From: Virgibacillus sp. SK37
GTDB taxonomy: Bacteria; Bacillota; Bacilli; Bacillales; Amphibacillaceae
Reading direction: 5' to 3'
Length of the DNA: 64,000 nucleotides
Assembly (NCBI RefSeq): GCF_000725285.1
Contig: NZ_CP007161.1
Span: forward strand, 3,510,213-3,574,212
Under the pieces are notes generated by a model. It was not told where the DNA came from and searched no databases. It saw only the letters and a list, made by a program, of their open reading frames with translations. The stretch's first letter is position 1; every line of letters begins with the position of its first letter. Below, one piece after another: positions 25,077 to 34,138 of this stretch. A program made the translations under genes and the position numbers.

Positions 25077-26138
25077 ATGAGAAGATTGGTGATTTTAGGT
25101 GGGGGTTATGGGGGTTTAAGAACTCTTTTGGGCATGTTAGAACATCAATTACCAAATGATGTCGAAATAACTTTGGTAGATCGCAACCCGTATCATTCGA
25201 TAAAAACTGAATTTTATACGATTGCCGCTGGTACCGTTGCAGAAAAGGATGTCCGCTTGGATTTTCCAGAAGACAAGCGTGTTACCTATTTTTATGGAGA
25301 AATTAAAAAAATTGATACGGAAAATGAACAGATCCTATTTAGCGATACTAGTGAAACCCTTGCTTATAATTATTTATTAATTGGGCTAGGTTGTGAGGAT
25401 GATTATCATGGAATTGAAGGAGCAGAAAAGTATACGCATAGTGTTCAGACCTTTGCAAAAGCGCGAAAGACCGGTTTAGCTGTTGGTAATTTAAAAGCAT
25501 ATGGGAAAGTAACAATTGTAGGGGCAGGCCTAAGTGGGATTGAAGTAGCGTCAGAAATCAGGGAAAGCAGAAAGGATTTAAATATTCGATTGCTTGATCG
25601 CGGTGCTTCTGTATTAAAGGCATTTGATTCAAAAATACAAGAATATGTAGCAGATTGGTTTATAAAAAATGAGGTCGATGTCCTCCATCACTCCAATGTA
25701 GAATATGTCGAAAAAGATGGTGTTTGCAATAATGGTGTTTGCTTTGTTAACGATGTGACCATTTGGACAGCAGGCGTAAAACCAAATTATCTTGTTAGAG
25801 ATTTACCATTTAAAAAGGACCATCAGGAGAAAATTATTGTGAATGATTTCTATCAGGTTCCAGAGAAACCGAATGTTTATGTAGTTGGTGATTGTGTCGC
25901 TTCCGAATTTTCACCAAGTGCTCAGCTGGCAGGACAGCAAGGTGATCAAATTGCGGAAATTCTGTTAGCGGTATTAAATAACAAACAACCTAGTAAACCA
26001 AAAGAAATTAAGTTGAAAGGTACGTTGGGATCACTTGGCAGATCAGATGGATTTGGAAATATGATGCAAAAGCCAATGACTGGTCTACTGCCACGATTAG
26101 CAAAATCAGGTGTCCTTTGGTTAAACAAACGTCACTAA
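25077..26138 (+). CDS. yutJ: YutJ-like type II NADH dehydrogenase-family flavoprotein
   Basis: A 353-residue FAD/NAD(P)H pyridine nucleotide-disulfide oxidoreductase. The FAD dinucleotide motif is LVILGGGYGG at residues 3-12, the NAD(P)H motif is VTIVGAGLSGIEVASE near 145, and the FAD-ribityl motif VYVVGDCVASEF is near 270. Similarity to B. subtilis YutJ (RNPYHSIKTEFYTIAAGT region, total length) is strong. This group probably oxidises NADH and reduces quinone without pumping protons. The gene is monocistronic, divergent from the thioesterase operon, and ends in a strong terminator. Confidence 0.9.
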   Translation: MRRLVILGGGYGGLRTLLGMLEHQLPNDVEITLVDRNPYHSIKTEFYTIAAGTVAEKDVRLDFPEDKRVTYFYGEIKKIDTENEQILFSDTSETLAYNYLLIGLGCEDDYHGIEGAEKYTHSVQTFAKARKTGLAVGNLKAYGKVTIVGAGLSGIEVASEIRESRKDLNIRLLDRGASVLKAFDSKIQEYVADWFIKNEVDVLHHSNVEYVEKDGVCNNGVCFVNDVTIWTAGVKPNYLVRDLPFKKDHQEKIIVNDFYQVPEKPNVYVVGDCVASEFSPSAQLAGQQGDQIAEILLAVLNNKQPSKPKEIKLKGTLGSLGRSDGFGNMMQKPMTGLLPRLAKSGVLWLNKRH

Positions 26139-26191
26139 AATAGAACGTTTTAAGTTGGAGCTGTGCATGGCTCCTTCTGGCAATAAAATAA

Positions 26192-26236
26192 GAAAAGCTG
26201 CACTGTCTTCCGGAATAGACAAGGCAGCTTTTTTTG
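26192..26236 (+). terminator. Terminator of yutJ
   Basis: AAAAGCTGC pairs with GCAGCTTTT, with inner bases TGTCT/AGACA also pairing, followed by TTTTTTTG. The rest of the gap to 26417 holds a degenerate GC-rich dyad (GGATAG/CTATCC near 26375-26390) and nothing coding. Confidence 0.85.
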
Positions 26237-26417
26237 TTTGCACAATAACCATTTAAAATTCAAAGGGTCCTACTTATATGCTGAAATTAAAATCCAATGA
26301 TTCGTGAAAAAGATATACTGTGAAGTGACTTGGTTGCTTGAAATGGCCGTTTCGGATTTTGCGAATGTCTCCAGCGGATAGTTTCTCTATCCGGATTATC
26401 TCGCTCTCCTGGACTAT

Positions 26418-27107
26418 TTACATATACAGACTAACCAACAATGGGGTGATTAGCGAAACAACAACTGCACTTACAATCATGGCAATGGTACTTACTGATC
26501 CTTCCAGCTGGCTGTTTTCCATGGCAGATGCTGTACCAATCGCATGAGATGCTCCTCCCATCCCTACTCCCCTTCCAATAGGGTGCTTGATCCGAAACAA
26601 TTGAAAAACAGCTGAACTCATAAGCACACCACCAATCCCAGCAATCATTACAAACACTGCCGCAAGTGGAGTAGTTCCACCAAGCGAATCTGTCACTGCC
26701 ATGGCAACAGGGGTCGTCACAGATTTTGGGGTTAATGAATAGATAATAGTTTCTTCAAAACCAGCCCACTTTGCCAATAATAAACCAGAAGAAACCCCTA
26801 CAATCGCACCACCACAAGTCCCTATAAGAATTGGCGCCGTTAATTTTTTTAATGTCTCTCTCTGTTGATAAAGCGGATAAGCCAACGCTACCACAGCAGG
26901 ACCAAGCAGCTTTTCAATCCAGCCACCCCCAACCATATATGTTTCATATGGAATTCGAAAGCCCAAGAGGAGAATGATAATCAAAACGGTGGAAGTTAGA
27001 ACAGGAACAGTAAATGGATAATCCAACTTTTTATGTAATTTTACTGCTAAATAATACACCGCTATCGTAATAATAATTGCCACAAAACCAATAACGAATT
27101 TACTCAT
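26418..27107 (-). CDS. lrgB: LrgB/CidB-family membrane protein
   Basis: A 229-residue membrane protein with about six to seven hydrophobic segments. Family segments are GGWIEKLLGPAVVALAYPLY (about 60-80), SLTPKSVTTPVAMAVTD (about 125-140) and GMGGASHAIGTASAME near 190. LrgB works with LrgA; described roles are control of murein hydrolase activity and, in B. subtilis, pyruvate transport (PftAB). GGAGAAG precedes the ATG, which overlaps the end of the lrgA frame by 8 bp, so the two are coupled. No dedicated LytS/LytR pair is adjacent. Confidence 0.88.
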   Translation of the reverse strand: MSKFVIGFVAIIITIAVYYLAVKLHKKLDYPFTVPVLTSTVLIIILLLGFRIPYETYMVGGGWIEKLLGPAVVALAYPLYQQRETLKKLTAPILIGTCGGAIVGVSSGLLLAKWAGFEETIIYSLTPKSVTTPVAMAVTDSLGGTTPLAAVFVMIAGIGGVLMSSAVFQLFRIKHPIGRGVGMGGASHAIGTASAMENSQLEGSVSTIAMIVSAVVVSLITPLLVSLYM

Positions 27108-27471
27108 TTTTAACTTCTCCCCTAACCACCAGCCACTGGCTTATTAATCCACCACATGTCATCACCAATATTGTACTTCCTAATGTAATGCCAACTAACA
27201 AAAACCCCTTCCCAGCGAATACCCCGTAATACTCTAATACGCCAACTGTAACGGGAATAAAAAAGAATGCTAGATTATTAATAATTAATGTTGCTCCAGC
27301 CTCTATCCAAGAGATTTTAAAAACACCAGTCGTCAGAAGCAAAAATAGAAGCAACATTCCAATCACACTACCTGGCACCACTAGATTAAAAACAGACTGA
27401 ACCCAGTTACCTACAAGGTAGAGTAATGATAATAAACCGATTTGTATAATTATTTGTATGACCTTAAGCAA
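27100..27471 (-). CDS. lrgA: LrgA/CidA-family holin-like protein
   Basis: A 123-residue protein with four hydrophobic segments, in the usual size range for the family. The conserved VPGSVIGMLLLFLLL segment is near residue 35 and NNLAFFFIPVTVG near residue 67. A TTG start at 27471 is preferred because TTGGAG ends eight bases before it; the GTG at 27480 touches that site. It lies downstream of the argH terminator on the same strand, with a possible TATACT -10 box in between. It partners lrgB. Confidence 0.86.
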   Translation of the reverse strand: MLKVIQIIIQIGLLSLLYLVGNWVQSVFNLVVPGSVIGMLLLFLLLTTGVFKISWIEAGATLIINNLAFFFIPVTVGVLEYYGVFAGKGFLLVGITLGSTILVMTCGGLISQWLVVRGEVKNE

Positions 27472-27515
27472 GTTAAACACTCCAATAATTTGAGATGAAT
27501 CCAGTATAGCAAAAA

Positions 27516-27547
27516 AGATGATGGATCGTCGTACTCACCCATCATCT
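27516..27547 (-). terminator. Terminator of the argGH operon
   Basis: A 9-bp stem, AGATGATGG with CCATCATCT, is followed on the minus strand by TTTTTTG. It separates argH from lrgA. Confidence 0.85.
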
Positions 27548-27562
27548 CAAAGCAAATTTCTA

Positions 27563-28990
27563 TTAAACTTGCATATAAAGATTAGCAACATCTTCATGCT
27601 CCTGAATCCACTTTTTATTTACTTCCAACTTGCCTGTTATAGTCAGTAATTGCTCTTCTACTCTGTTTCTAGCCGTTCCACCCGCTACATCTCTAGCATT
27701 TACTACTGCTTCCGGAGTTAAAACATTAAAGATATCCTCTTCTACAAGCATAGAGAACGAGCGAAATTCCTCCAAAGTAAGATCAAGCAAATACTTATCC
27801 TGCTGAATGCAATGCAATACGATCTGACCAACTACAGCATGTGATTCACGAAAAGGCATCCCTTTTCCTACCAGATAGTCTGCTAAGTCTGTTGCATTGG
27901 AAAAGTCCTTGCTTACCGCTTCATACATCATATCTTTTTTTACATACATGCTTTCAATCATAGGTGCAAAAAGGGCAAGCGCTCCTTTTAGGGTTTCTAC
28001 CGTGTCAAACATCCCCTCTTTATCTTCCTGCATATCCTTATTATACGCTAATGGAAGTCCTTTAAGGGTCGTGAGCATACCAACCAAATGGCCATACACT
28101 CTTCCTGTTTTCCCTCGCACGAGTTCTGCTACATCCGGATTTTTCTTTTGTGGCATCATACTGCTGCCTGTACAAAATGCATCATCTAGTTCAATGAAAT
28201 TAAATTCTGCACTGGACCATTGAACAAGCTCCTCACATAGGCGAGATAAGTGCATGGATATCATGGATGCTGTGGAGAGAAATTCGACTACGAAGTCTCT
28301 GTCACTAACAGCATCTAAGCTATTTTCACAAATTCCATCAAAACCTAATTCCTGCGCTACGAGCTTCCGATCGATTGGAAACGTGGTCCCAGCCAATGCT
28401 CCTGCACCAAGCGGTGACTTGTTCACTCGCTTCCAGCTATCCTGCAATCTTTCCAAATCACGTTCAAACATAAACGCATATGCCATCATATGATGTGCAA
28501 ATAGTACTGGCTGTGCTCGTTGCAAATGGGTATAGCCTGGTAGGACTGTTTCCAGATTTTCCTGTGCTTGTTTATAAAGTGCTTCTTGAACATGAATAAG
28601 CAATTGACTTAGTTCAACGATTGCTTCTCTTAAATAGAGTCGCATATCAAGGGCTACTTGGTCGTTTCGGCTTCTCCCAGTATGCAATTTGCCACCAACA
28701 GCCCCAACTTCCTCAATCAAAAGCTTTTCCACATTCATATGAATATCTTCATGCTCTTCACTTAACACTGCTTCTCCATTTTTAATTTTAGCTGCAACTT
28801 TTTTCAAACCAGCTGTAATACTTGTGGCATCCTCTGCTGAAATGATATTACATACTTTTAGCATTTCCACATGTGCAAGACTGCCCTGAATATCGAATTG
28901 GGCAAGCTTTTTATCAAAAGAAATAGACGCAGTATATTCATCTACCAGTTGGTTTGTTGGTTTTGTAAAGCGTCCTCCCCATAGTTTCAT
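27563..28990 (-). CDS. argH: Argininosuccinate lyase
   Basis: A 475-residue member of the fumarase/aspartase superfamily, which splits argininosuccinate into arginine and fumarate. The superfamily signature [12 protein letters not shown] is near residue 280, and the [17 protein letters not shown] and [14 protein letters not shown] segments are all present. Length is typical (about 460). Its ATG overlaps the argG stop by 4 bp, so the two steps are translationally coupled. It is followed by a terminator. The rest of arginine biosynthesis is not in the window. Confidence 0.97.
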   Translation of the reverse strand: MKLWGGRFTKPTNQLVDEYTASISFDKKLAQFDIQGSLAHVEMLKVCNIISAEDATSITAGLKKVAAKIKNGEAVLSEEHEDIHMNVEKLLIEEVGAVGGKLHTGRSRNDQVALDMRLYLREAIVELSQLLIHVQEALYKQAQENLETVLPGYTHLQRAQPVLFAHHMMAYAFMFERDLERLQDSWKRVNKSPLGAGALAGTTFPIDRKLVAQELGFDGICENSLDAVSDRDFVVEFLSTASMISMHLSRLCEELVQWSSAEFNFIELDDAFCTGSSMMPQKKNPDVAELVRGKTGRVYGHLVGMLTTLKGLPLAYNKDMQEDKEGMFDTVETLKGALALFAPMIESMYVKKDMMYEAVSKDFSNATDLADYLVGKGMPFRESHAVVGQIVLHCIQQDKYLLDLTLEEFRSFSMLVEEDIFNVLTPEAVVNARDVAGGTARNRVEEQLLTITGKLEVNKKWIQEHEDVANLYMQV

Positions 28991-30246
28991 GGTTTCACAG
29001 CTTCCTTTACATCTACAACTGCTTCCTCTGTGGAAATGGCCTTCTTAGCATGCGTTTGATTCACTGTAGCGTGAACCTTTGTTGGTAAGCCCCAAAGTTT
29101 TATAAAGCCTAATGCTGCTTCATGGTCAAATGCATCTTCCGCGTTATATGTTGCCAAATCAAAGTCATATAGCGATTGAGCAGATTCCCGACCAACTACC
29201 TGAGCATGCCCTTTATACAGTTTTACCTTTACCGTACCAGACACGTGTTGTTGTGTTTCATTAATAAACGCTTTAAGAGCATCCGTTAATGGAGAATACC
29301 ATAAACCATCATATACCGTTTGAGAGAGCTTCTGTTCAATCATTGGCTTAAATTGCGCAACCTCTCTTGGTAGAGTTAAAGCTTCCAGCTCTTGATGTGC
29401 AGCAATTAATGTTAAAGCTGCAGGTGCTTCATAAATTTCCCGTGATTTAATTCCTACTAGACGATTCTCCACATGGTCAATGCGCCCGACTCCATGCTTT
29501 CCGGCAATTTCATTTAATTGCAAAATCAGCTCTTCGAGTGGCAGGGAAGTGCCATCAAGTGATACTGGTTTTCCTTGTTCAAATGTTAGTTGCACGACCT
29601 GTGGAGTATCTGGGGCATCAACAGGGTCTACAGTCAGTTCATACGCTTCTTTTGGTGCTTCCACCCATGGATCCTCCAATACGCCACATTCATTACTACG
29701 TCCCCATAAGTTTTGGTCAATACTAAACGGATTATCTACATCGACAGGAACAGGAATTCCATGCTCTTTTGCATATGCAATCTCTTCATCTCGAGACATT
29801 GCCCATTCACGCACAGGCGCAACGATCTTTAGAGAAGGATTTAATGCAGTAAAAGCAACATCAAACCGAACCTGGTCATTCCCTTTTCCTGTACAACCAT
29901 GAGCGACAGCAACTGCTCCTTCCTTTTCTGCAATATCTACTAGAATCTTAGCAATTAGCGGACGGGACAAAGCAGAAATTAATGGATACTTCCCTTCATA
30001 TAGTAAATTTGCCTGTAACGCCGGGAGTACATATTCTTCCGCATAAATTGATTTCGCGTCAACAACATAGGATTTTATAGCCCCTACATTCAATGCTTTC
30101 TCTTTTATAAAACCAAGGTCTTTTCCTTCTCCTACATCTAGGGCGACCGCAATAACATCATAATTATAGTTATCCTGTAACCACTTCACTGCAACTGATG
30201 TATCAAGACCTCCAGAATATGCCAAAACGACTTTTTCTTTATTCAT
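28987..30246 (-). CDS. argG: Argininosuccinate synthase
   Basis: A 419-residue enzyme joining citrulline and aspartate with ATP. The N-terminal ATP pyrophosphatase motif [15 protein letters not shown] is at residues 9-23. [13 protein letters not shown] (about 115) and [18 protein letters not shown] (about 175) are family segments. AAAGGAG precedes the ATG by nine bases. The end is slightly longer than usual because of a charged 20-residue tail. The upstream region has a promoter embedded in an ARG box, so repression by ArgR/AhrC in arginine excess is expected. Confidence 0.97.
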   Translation of the reverse strand: MNKEKVVLAYSGGLDTSVAVKWLQDNYNYDVIAVALDVGEGKDLGFIKEKALNVGAIKSYVVDAKSIYAEEYVLPALQANLLYEGKYPLISALSRPLIAKILVDIAEKEGAVAVAHGCTGKGNDQVRFDVAFTALNPSLKIVAPVREWAMSRDEEIAYAKEHGIPVPVDVDNPFSIDQNLWGRSNECGVLEDPWVEAPKEAYELTVDPVDAPDTPQVVQLTFEQGKPVSLDGTSLPLEELILQLNEIAGKHGVGRIDHVENRLVGIKSREIYEAPAALTLIAAHQELEALTLPREVAQFKPMIEQKLSQTVYDGLWYSPLTDALKAFINETQQHVSGTVKVKLYKGHAQVVGRESAQSLYDFDLATYNAEDAFDHEAALGFIKLWGLPTKVHATVNQTHAKKAISTEEAVVDVKEAVKP

Positions 30247-30285
30247 CTATCCGCAACTCCTTTATAGTTATATTCGTTATGAATT

Positions 30286-30314
30286 ATTATGCGTTATTTT
30301 GAATAAATATTCAA
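30286..30314 (-). promoter_or_regulatory. argG promoter overlapped by an ARG box
   Basis: On the minus strand: TTGAAT (30309-30314), 17 bases, CATAAT (30286-30291). The palindrome TTGAATATTTATTCAA (30299-30314) covers the -35 box and matches the ArgR/AhrC ARG box (TGAATA-n2-TATTCA). A second, reversed half-site pair, ATTCGTTATGAAT on the plus strand, lies at 30273-30285 downstream of the -10. Confidence 0.75.
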
Positions 30315-30348
30315 GTGTATTTGCATAAAAATTTTAAATCTTAAAGAA

Positions 30349-30388
30349 AACATGGCAACTATCCCTTTTTAGCAGGTGTTACCATGTT
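30349..30388 (-). terminator. Terminator of the tetR-SMR operon
   Basis: AACATGG (30349-30355) pairs with CCATGTT (30382-30388), extended by AAC/GTT after one bulge. It is followed on the minus strand by TTTTCTTT. Confidence 0.68.
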
Positions 30389-30415
30389 ATAAAATGAAAA
30401 AAGGTATTTAGTTGT

Positions 30416-30730
30416 TTAGGACATTGCCTTTAAACCAGTAACTCCTATAATAATTGCTAAAAGACTTATAATCCGCGGAGTGTTCTTTTTTTCACCAAAG
30501 AAGATCATATTCATAATGACAGCACCTGCTGTTCCAATTCCAATCCAGACTGCATAAGCAACACTAACCATTAAATAAGAAAAAGAGGCGTATAGTAATA
30601 CAAAAGAGGCTGCTAACCCACCGAAATAGAGTAGGCCATTTTTAATGTTCTTATTCTTACTAAAAAGTTGTAAACCTAATACACCTATCATTTCGCTTAT
30701 TGCTGCACCTGCGACATATAACCAACCCAT
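30416..30730 (-). CDS. SMR-family multidrug efflux subunit (second gene)
   Basis: A 104-residue protein with four membrane helices. The essential membrane Glu of small multidrug resistance transporters is in the first helix (GAAISEMIGVLGL), and the VSVAYAVWIGIGTAGAVIMNMIFFGE signature follows. SMR proteins pair as antiparallel dimers and exchange cationic drugs or guanidinium for protons. Its ATG overlaps the stop of the preceding SMR gene (TAATG), indicating a two-component pair like B. subtilis YvdR/YvdS or YkkC/YkkD. AAAGGAGG precedes it. Substrate unknown. Confidence 0.88.
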   Translation of the reverse strand: MGWLYVAGAAISEMIGVLGLQLFSKNKNIKNGLLYFGGLAASFVLLYASFSYLMVSVAYAVWIGIGTAGAVIMNMIFFGEKKNTPRIISLLAIIIGVTGLKAMS

Positions 30731-31077
30731 TAATTCACAACCTCCTTTTCTCCCTTATCAGGTAAATTATCTGCTAGCTTTAATCCAATTACCCCAGCAA
30801 CAAGAAGAACCATAAATAAAACCTTTGGTGTACTTAGATTTCCATTAAAGATATATACATCCATTAAGGCTGTACCAACCGTCCCTGCAGCTGCAAAGAT
30901 AGCGTAAACCGTTCCTGTTGGCAGGTTCTCACAAGCCTTAGTTAAAAAGTGCAAATCCAGCGAGATACATCCCAAAATAATAGCCCAGTGCCACCATTCA
31001 CTAGCTACGTTAAAACCAAAAATCCAAATTAATTCAAAAAGACTTGTTAATATAACGTATATCCATGATTTATTCAT
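30730..31077 (-). CDS. SMR-family multidrug efflux subunit (first gene)
   Basis: A 115-residue four-helix SMR protein. The membrane Glu is in ILTSLFELIWIFGF, and the GTVYAIFAAAGTVGTALMDVYIFNG segment is the SMR signature. The C-terminus carries a short charged tail (PDKGEKEV) absent from its partner. GAGAGGTGAAG precedes the ATG. It follows the TetR gene by 56 bases that contain a palindromic operator. The order tetR-SMR-SMR is that of yvdT-yvdS-yvdR in B. subtilis. Confidence 0.88.
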   Translation of the reverse strand: MNKSWIYVILTSLFELIWIFGFNVASEWWHWAIILGCISLDLHFLTKACENLPTGTVYAIFAAAGTVGTALMDVYIFNGNLSTPKVLFMVLLVAGVIGLKLADNLPDKGEKEVVN

Positions 31078-31091
31078 TCTTCACCTCTCCT

Positions 31092-31108
31092 TGACTGACA
31101 TTCAGTCA
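31092..31108. promoter_or_regulatory. TetR-type operator between tetR and the SMR genes
   Basis: TGACTGACATTCAGTCA has perfect 7-bp arms (TGACTGA/TCAGTCA) around CAT. It closely resembles the site at 31727 upstream of the tetR gene itself. Confidence 0.65.
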
Positions 31109-31133
31109 TTTTTAACGTAAAAAAATTTCTGTT

Positions 31134-31706
31134 TTATTTTTTTAGTGCATGTTTAATAAATGAAAATACCTCTTCCTTTTTTCTTTCAATAACCTCTGCT
31201 TCTTGGTTATCATATAAATAAGACTGTTCGGCAACTGATTCAATTAAACCAATTAACAGTTCTGCTGTATGCTTCGGCTGAACATCTTCTCTTATTTGAC
31301 CTTCCAATTTAGCGTTTTCCAAAAAGGTACTCATCCAGTTATAGTACGGCTGATAAATGGCCTCCCATTGAGTAAGATAGTCACTAGAGGCTAAGCCTGC
31401 ATAGATAAGTGCCATAATTTCTTTATATTCTTTTGTGAGTTGAAAAACTAGTTCAATAATCTGTTCCAGCTTTTGATCGAAAGGAGTCTCTTCCTCAATT
31501 TCTTTATCTATTGCTTCCATTGTTTTTTTAACCATTTTCTCTGCAATGGATGGCATTACAGCAAGCTTTGATGGAAAATATAAATAAAAGGTTCCCTGGG
31601 CTATCCCTGCTCCTTTAACAATCTCGGAAACTTTGGCTTTTTCAATCCCTTTTTCTTTAAAGACCTCAATAGCAGAACGGATAATTTTCTCTTTTTTATC
31701 GTCCAT
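31134..31706 (-). CDS. TetR-family repressor of the SMR efflux pair
   Basis: A 190-residue regulator. The N-terminal TetR helix-turn-helix reads IIRSAIEVFKEKGIEKAKVSEIVKGAGIAQGTFYLYFPSK (residues 8-47). The C-terminal 140 residues are helical ligand-binding sequence without a recognisable subfamily signature. GGAGG precedes the ATG. Palindromic operators both before and after the gene suggest it represses itself and the efflux genes, and is released by the exported drug, as is usual for this arrangement. Equivalent to B. subtilis YvdT by gene order. Confidence 0.88.
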   Translation of the reverse strand: MDDKKEKIIRSAIEVFKEKGIEKAKVSEIVKGAGIAQGTFYLYFPSKLAVMPSIAEKMVKKTMEAIDKEIEEETPFDQKLEQIIELVFQLTKEYKEIMALIYAGLASSDYLTQWEAIYQPYYNWMSTFLENAKLEGQIREDVQPKHTAELLIGLIESVAEQSYLYDNQEAEVIERKKEEVFSFIKHALKK

Positions 31707-31726
31707 GTTAATACCTCCACTTTAAA

Positions 31727-31743
31727 TGACTGACTGTCATTCA
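31727..31743. promoter_or_regulatory. TetR-type operator upstream of tetR
   Basis: TGACTGACTGTCATTCA; on the minus strand TGAATGACAGTCAGTCA. Its half sites match those of the operator at 31092. It lies 20 bases before the tetR start, suited to autorepression. Confidence 0.6.
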
Positions 31744-31934
31744 TTGTACTCTATATTTTAAAAACTGTCTACTTCTACGAAAGAGGTTGGGAGTCACATG
31801 GTGGCAGAAACTTTTCCTATACTCATTTAATTCCCTAGGTACTTAATAAGAACATCATTTTATTCTTGCTTTAAAAAAGGATTTCCTCTCAAATATTATG
31901 GCCAATAAGGTAGCTCAACTTCAATTTCATTCAT

Positions 31935-32110
31935 TCACAGTAGTAGTAAACTCCAAACTAACTTGTGGTGATGGAGTAATTCATTTTACAGAAGAAGTAC
32001 CCATTGATTTGCGTTTCAGGCGGACGCTTTCACACCTCCGGGTACAAGTGCGACATCTGCTCGTTATCTCGCAGTGTCTTCTTTGCCGCCCGGCATGGCC
32101 TCAGCACAGT
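31935..32110 (+). repeat. Degenerate family A/E repeat (copy A3)
   Basis: It contains CCCATTGATTTGCGTTTCAG, GGCGGACGCTTTC and GGCATGGCCTCAG in the same order as repeat A. Between them lies the word CGACATCTGCTCGTT...CAGTGTCTTCTTTGCC (32051-32086), which recurs near 42812. It fills part of the 485-base gap between tetR and the SDR gene; the remainder (31745-31930) shows nothing recognisable. Confidence 0.6.
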
Positions 32111-32150
32111 TTATCTTTTTGCGAAGGTTCGCATCAGCTAATATTAAGGC

Positions 32151-32183
32151 AAAAAAAGGACATCTCCAGTCAGGAAATGTCCT
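32151..32183 (-). terminator. Terminator of the marR-SDR operon
   Basis: AGGACAT (32157-32163) pairs with ATGTCCT (32177-32183), followed by TTTTTTT on the minus strand, just past the SDR stop. Confidence 0.83.
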
Positions 32184-32191
32184 CTTTGTTA

Positions 32192-33004
32192 TTAATTAGA
32201 TTCTTTTTGTTTTGCTGCCATTTCGTTGAAAAATGGTACAGTTGGGTTTGCTAAGTAATGCCCACCCTCGATTTGAAGTGTTTGTCCAGTCATGAATTTA
32301 GATTCATCTGAAGCCAAGAATAATACGGCATTACCGATATCATCAGGATCTCCATGATATGGAAGTGCGTTGTAACGCATGAATGTTGCCTGTAACTCTT
32401 CAGACAAATTATTTTTAGCTGCTGGAGTTAAAATTAACCCTGGTGCCACGCCATTACAGCGAATTCCGTCTTTTCCATATTGTGTAGCAATGTATTTTGT
32501 TAGCTGAACTACAGCTGCTTTTGAAGCACCATATGCAGAGCGGATGGAGTCACTTGCAAAAGCTGCCATGGATGCGGTATTAATAATGGATCCACCACCT
32601 GCTTCCTTCATATGAGGTATAGCATAGCGACTACCTATTACAACACTCTTTGTATTAACGTTCATCAAACGGTCCCATTCATCCAAGTCGATGTTAACTA
32701 CATCCAAATCTTTTTGAATATTAGTTAATCCAACATTATTATATAAAGTTGTTAATGAACCATATTTTTTAACAGTGAAATCAACTGCTTCTGCGATAGA
32801 TTCCTCTTTTGAAGCATCTAAGAAAATACCAGTAGCTTCTCCACCTTGGTTGCGAATTTCCCGTGCTGCTTCTTTCGCTCCATCTACATTAAAATCTCCA
32901 ATTACAACGCTTGCACCTTCCTTAGCAAGTAATGTTGCTGCAGATAATCCGATACCAGAAGCGCCTCCGGTTACTAACGCTACTTTTCCTTGTACTCTTC
33001 CCAT
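32192..33004 (-). CDS. Short-chain dehydrogenase/reductase
   Basis: A 270-residue classical SDR oxidoreductase. The NAD(P)-binding motif is TGGASGIG (residues 12-19), with Asp at the end of the second strand (IGDFN) suggesting NAD preference. The NNVG motif, catalytic Ser in INTASM, and YGASK (Tyr-x3-Lys) are all present, so the active site is intact. The C-terminus has the common QTLQIEGGHY ending. It lies 17 bases after the MarR gene. Substrate not predictable. A decayed second SDR gene lies on the far side of the MarR gene. Confidence 0.9.
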   Translation of the reverse strand: MGRVQGKVALVTGGASGIGLSAATLLAKEGASVVIGDFNVDGAKEAAREIRNQGGEATGIFLDASKEESIAEAVDFTVKKYGSLTTLYNNVGLTNIQKDLDVVNIDLDEWDRLMNVNTKSVVIGSRYAIPHMKEAGGGSIINTASMAAFASDSIRSAYGASKAAVVQLTKYIATQYGKDGIRCNGVAPGLILTPAAKNNLSEELQATFMRYNALPYHGDPDDIGNAVLFLASDESKFMTGQTLQIEGGHYLANPTVPFFNEMAAKQKESN

Positions 33005-33021
33005 TCTAAAACATCCTCCAT

Positions 33022-33459
33022 TTATTTTGGTTTATTTTCAATATGTTGCAGTAATTTTTCTTGGATTGCGAGGAACTGACTAATTTCTTCCTCACTTAAA
33101 ACCTCAAACATTTCTTTTCTGATCTCGGTACCTTTTTGCTGAGCATTCTCTAACAACTGTAAACCCTCTTCAGTTATTTCCAAGCGAATGACACGTCGGT
33201 CACCAGCATCATACTTCCGTATTGCATATCCTTCATTAATTAGTTTTGAGGCAATATTGGTCATCGCACCTGGAGTATAACCTAACGTAGAAGCTAATTC
33301 AGATTGCTTCTGGGCCCCTTTCTGTCTTAATTCCTGCAATACCAAAATGGAAGATATCCCAACTGAATATTGGAATGATCGGGACCATGTCAGCATGGAT
33401 TCATTCGAAAACAACTCAATCGTACGGATTAGTTTAAAAATATTTTTTTCCTTGTCCAT
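33022..33459 (-). CDS. MarR-family transcriptional regulator
   Basis: A 145-residue winged-helix regulator. The recognition region reads KQSELASTLGYTPGAMTNIASKLINEGYAIRKYDAGDRRVIRLEITEEG, with the typical wing D-RR (AGDRRVIRLEIT). GAGGAG precedes the ATG and lies inside the end of the SDR pseudogene. It probably controls the adjacent SDR gene, and once controlled both. No clear MarR palindrome is visible in front of it, because that space is pseudogene. Confidence 0.88.
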   Translation of the reverse strand: MDKEKNIFKLIRTIELFSNESMLTWSRSFQYSVGISSILVLQELRQKGAQKQSELASTLGYTPGAMTNIASKLINEGYAIRKYDAGDRRVIRLEITEEGLQLLENAQQKGTEIRKEMFEVLSEEEISQFLAIQEKLLQHIENKPK

Positions 33460-33472
33460 ATTATCTCCTCGA

Positions 33473-34015
33473 TTAACTTAGTTGAATAGTACCACCATCA
33501 ACCATAGGGGCTCGTCAGGCAATGTAGTCAGAGTTCTCGCCTCCAGGAATACTACAGCATACGGATAACATCCTATGCCGCTGCATAGATGCCATCATTT
33601 ATTCCAGCACTGAATGCAAGGGTATAAATCCCCCTTCTCCTACTATAAGTGCGGCAATGCTCTTTTGCATTAAATAGAATGTTGGATAAAAGCCAGTATT
33701 AAAAGATAAATCCAGATGCTTCTCAGTTACATCCTCAAATGATGCTTGTTTTGAGGCAAGACCATTGCTCACCAGAATATGAAGCTTACCCTAATGGTTA
33801 AACACCTTTTCAACACTGCTAGTCAATCCTTCTTTTTCAGCAAAATTGACCTCAATGAAGATACAGTCTGATTGGTAGTTCTTTAATTCCTCCATTGTAG
33901 CACTTTCTACTTCTTTATTCAGGTCCACAATTTCAACTTTTGCATCTTTTTTAACAAATGCTATTGCACTTTCCTTACCAATTCAACCTGCACAACAAGC
34001 GATGATGCATTTCAT
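33473..34015 (-). pseudogene. Decayed SDR-family dehydrogenase gene
   Basis: Minus-strand translation shows an SDR remnant. An ATG at 34015 opens MKCIIACCAG*IGKESAIAF, an eroded TG-x3-GIG loop. KVEIVDLNKEVE follows, then NH*GKLHILVSNG (the NNAG region) and FEDVTEKHLDLSFNTGFYPTFYLMQKSI. A frame change in a G run gives IYTLAFSAGINDGIY. It ends APMVDGGTIQLS and TAA at 33473, the standard SDR C-terminus. At least three stop codons and one frameshift are present, and the central catalytic part is shortened. It would have preceded the MarR gene in one operon. Confidence 0.82.
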
Positions 34016-34138
34016 CTCTTAATTTAGCAATATAAATCTGTTCCTTCATTACTATTCTACAACGTTTATTTTAGCACTAAACTATTCGACATTAAAGTAA
34101 ATACATTTTATAAGGTTATCCCTACTAAAGTCGTTCAT

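Noticed and set aside
30247-30345. T-box leader in front of argG
   Set aside because: The leader from the predicted start is only about 35 bases and has no T-box sequence; an ARG box explains the region.
31898-32254. 118-codon plus-strand frame
   Set aside because: It crosses the degenerate A3 repeat, the terminator and the end of the SDR gene on the other strand. There is no ribosome site and the composition is not protein-like.
33473-34015. Intact second SDR gene with a sequencing error
   Set aside because: Several independent stops, a frameshift and a shortened catalytic region are present, too many for one error.
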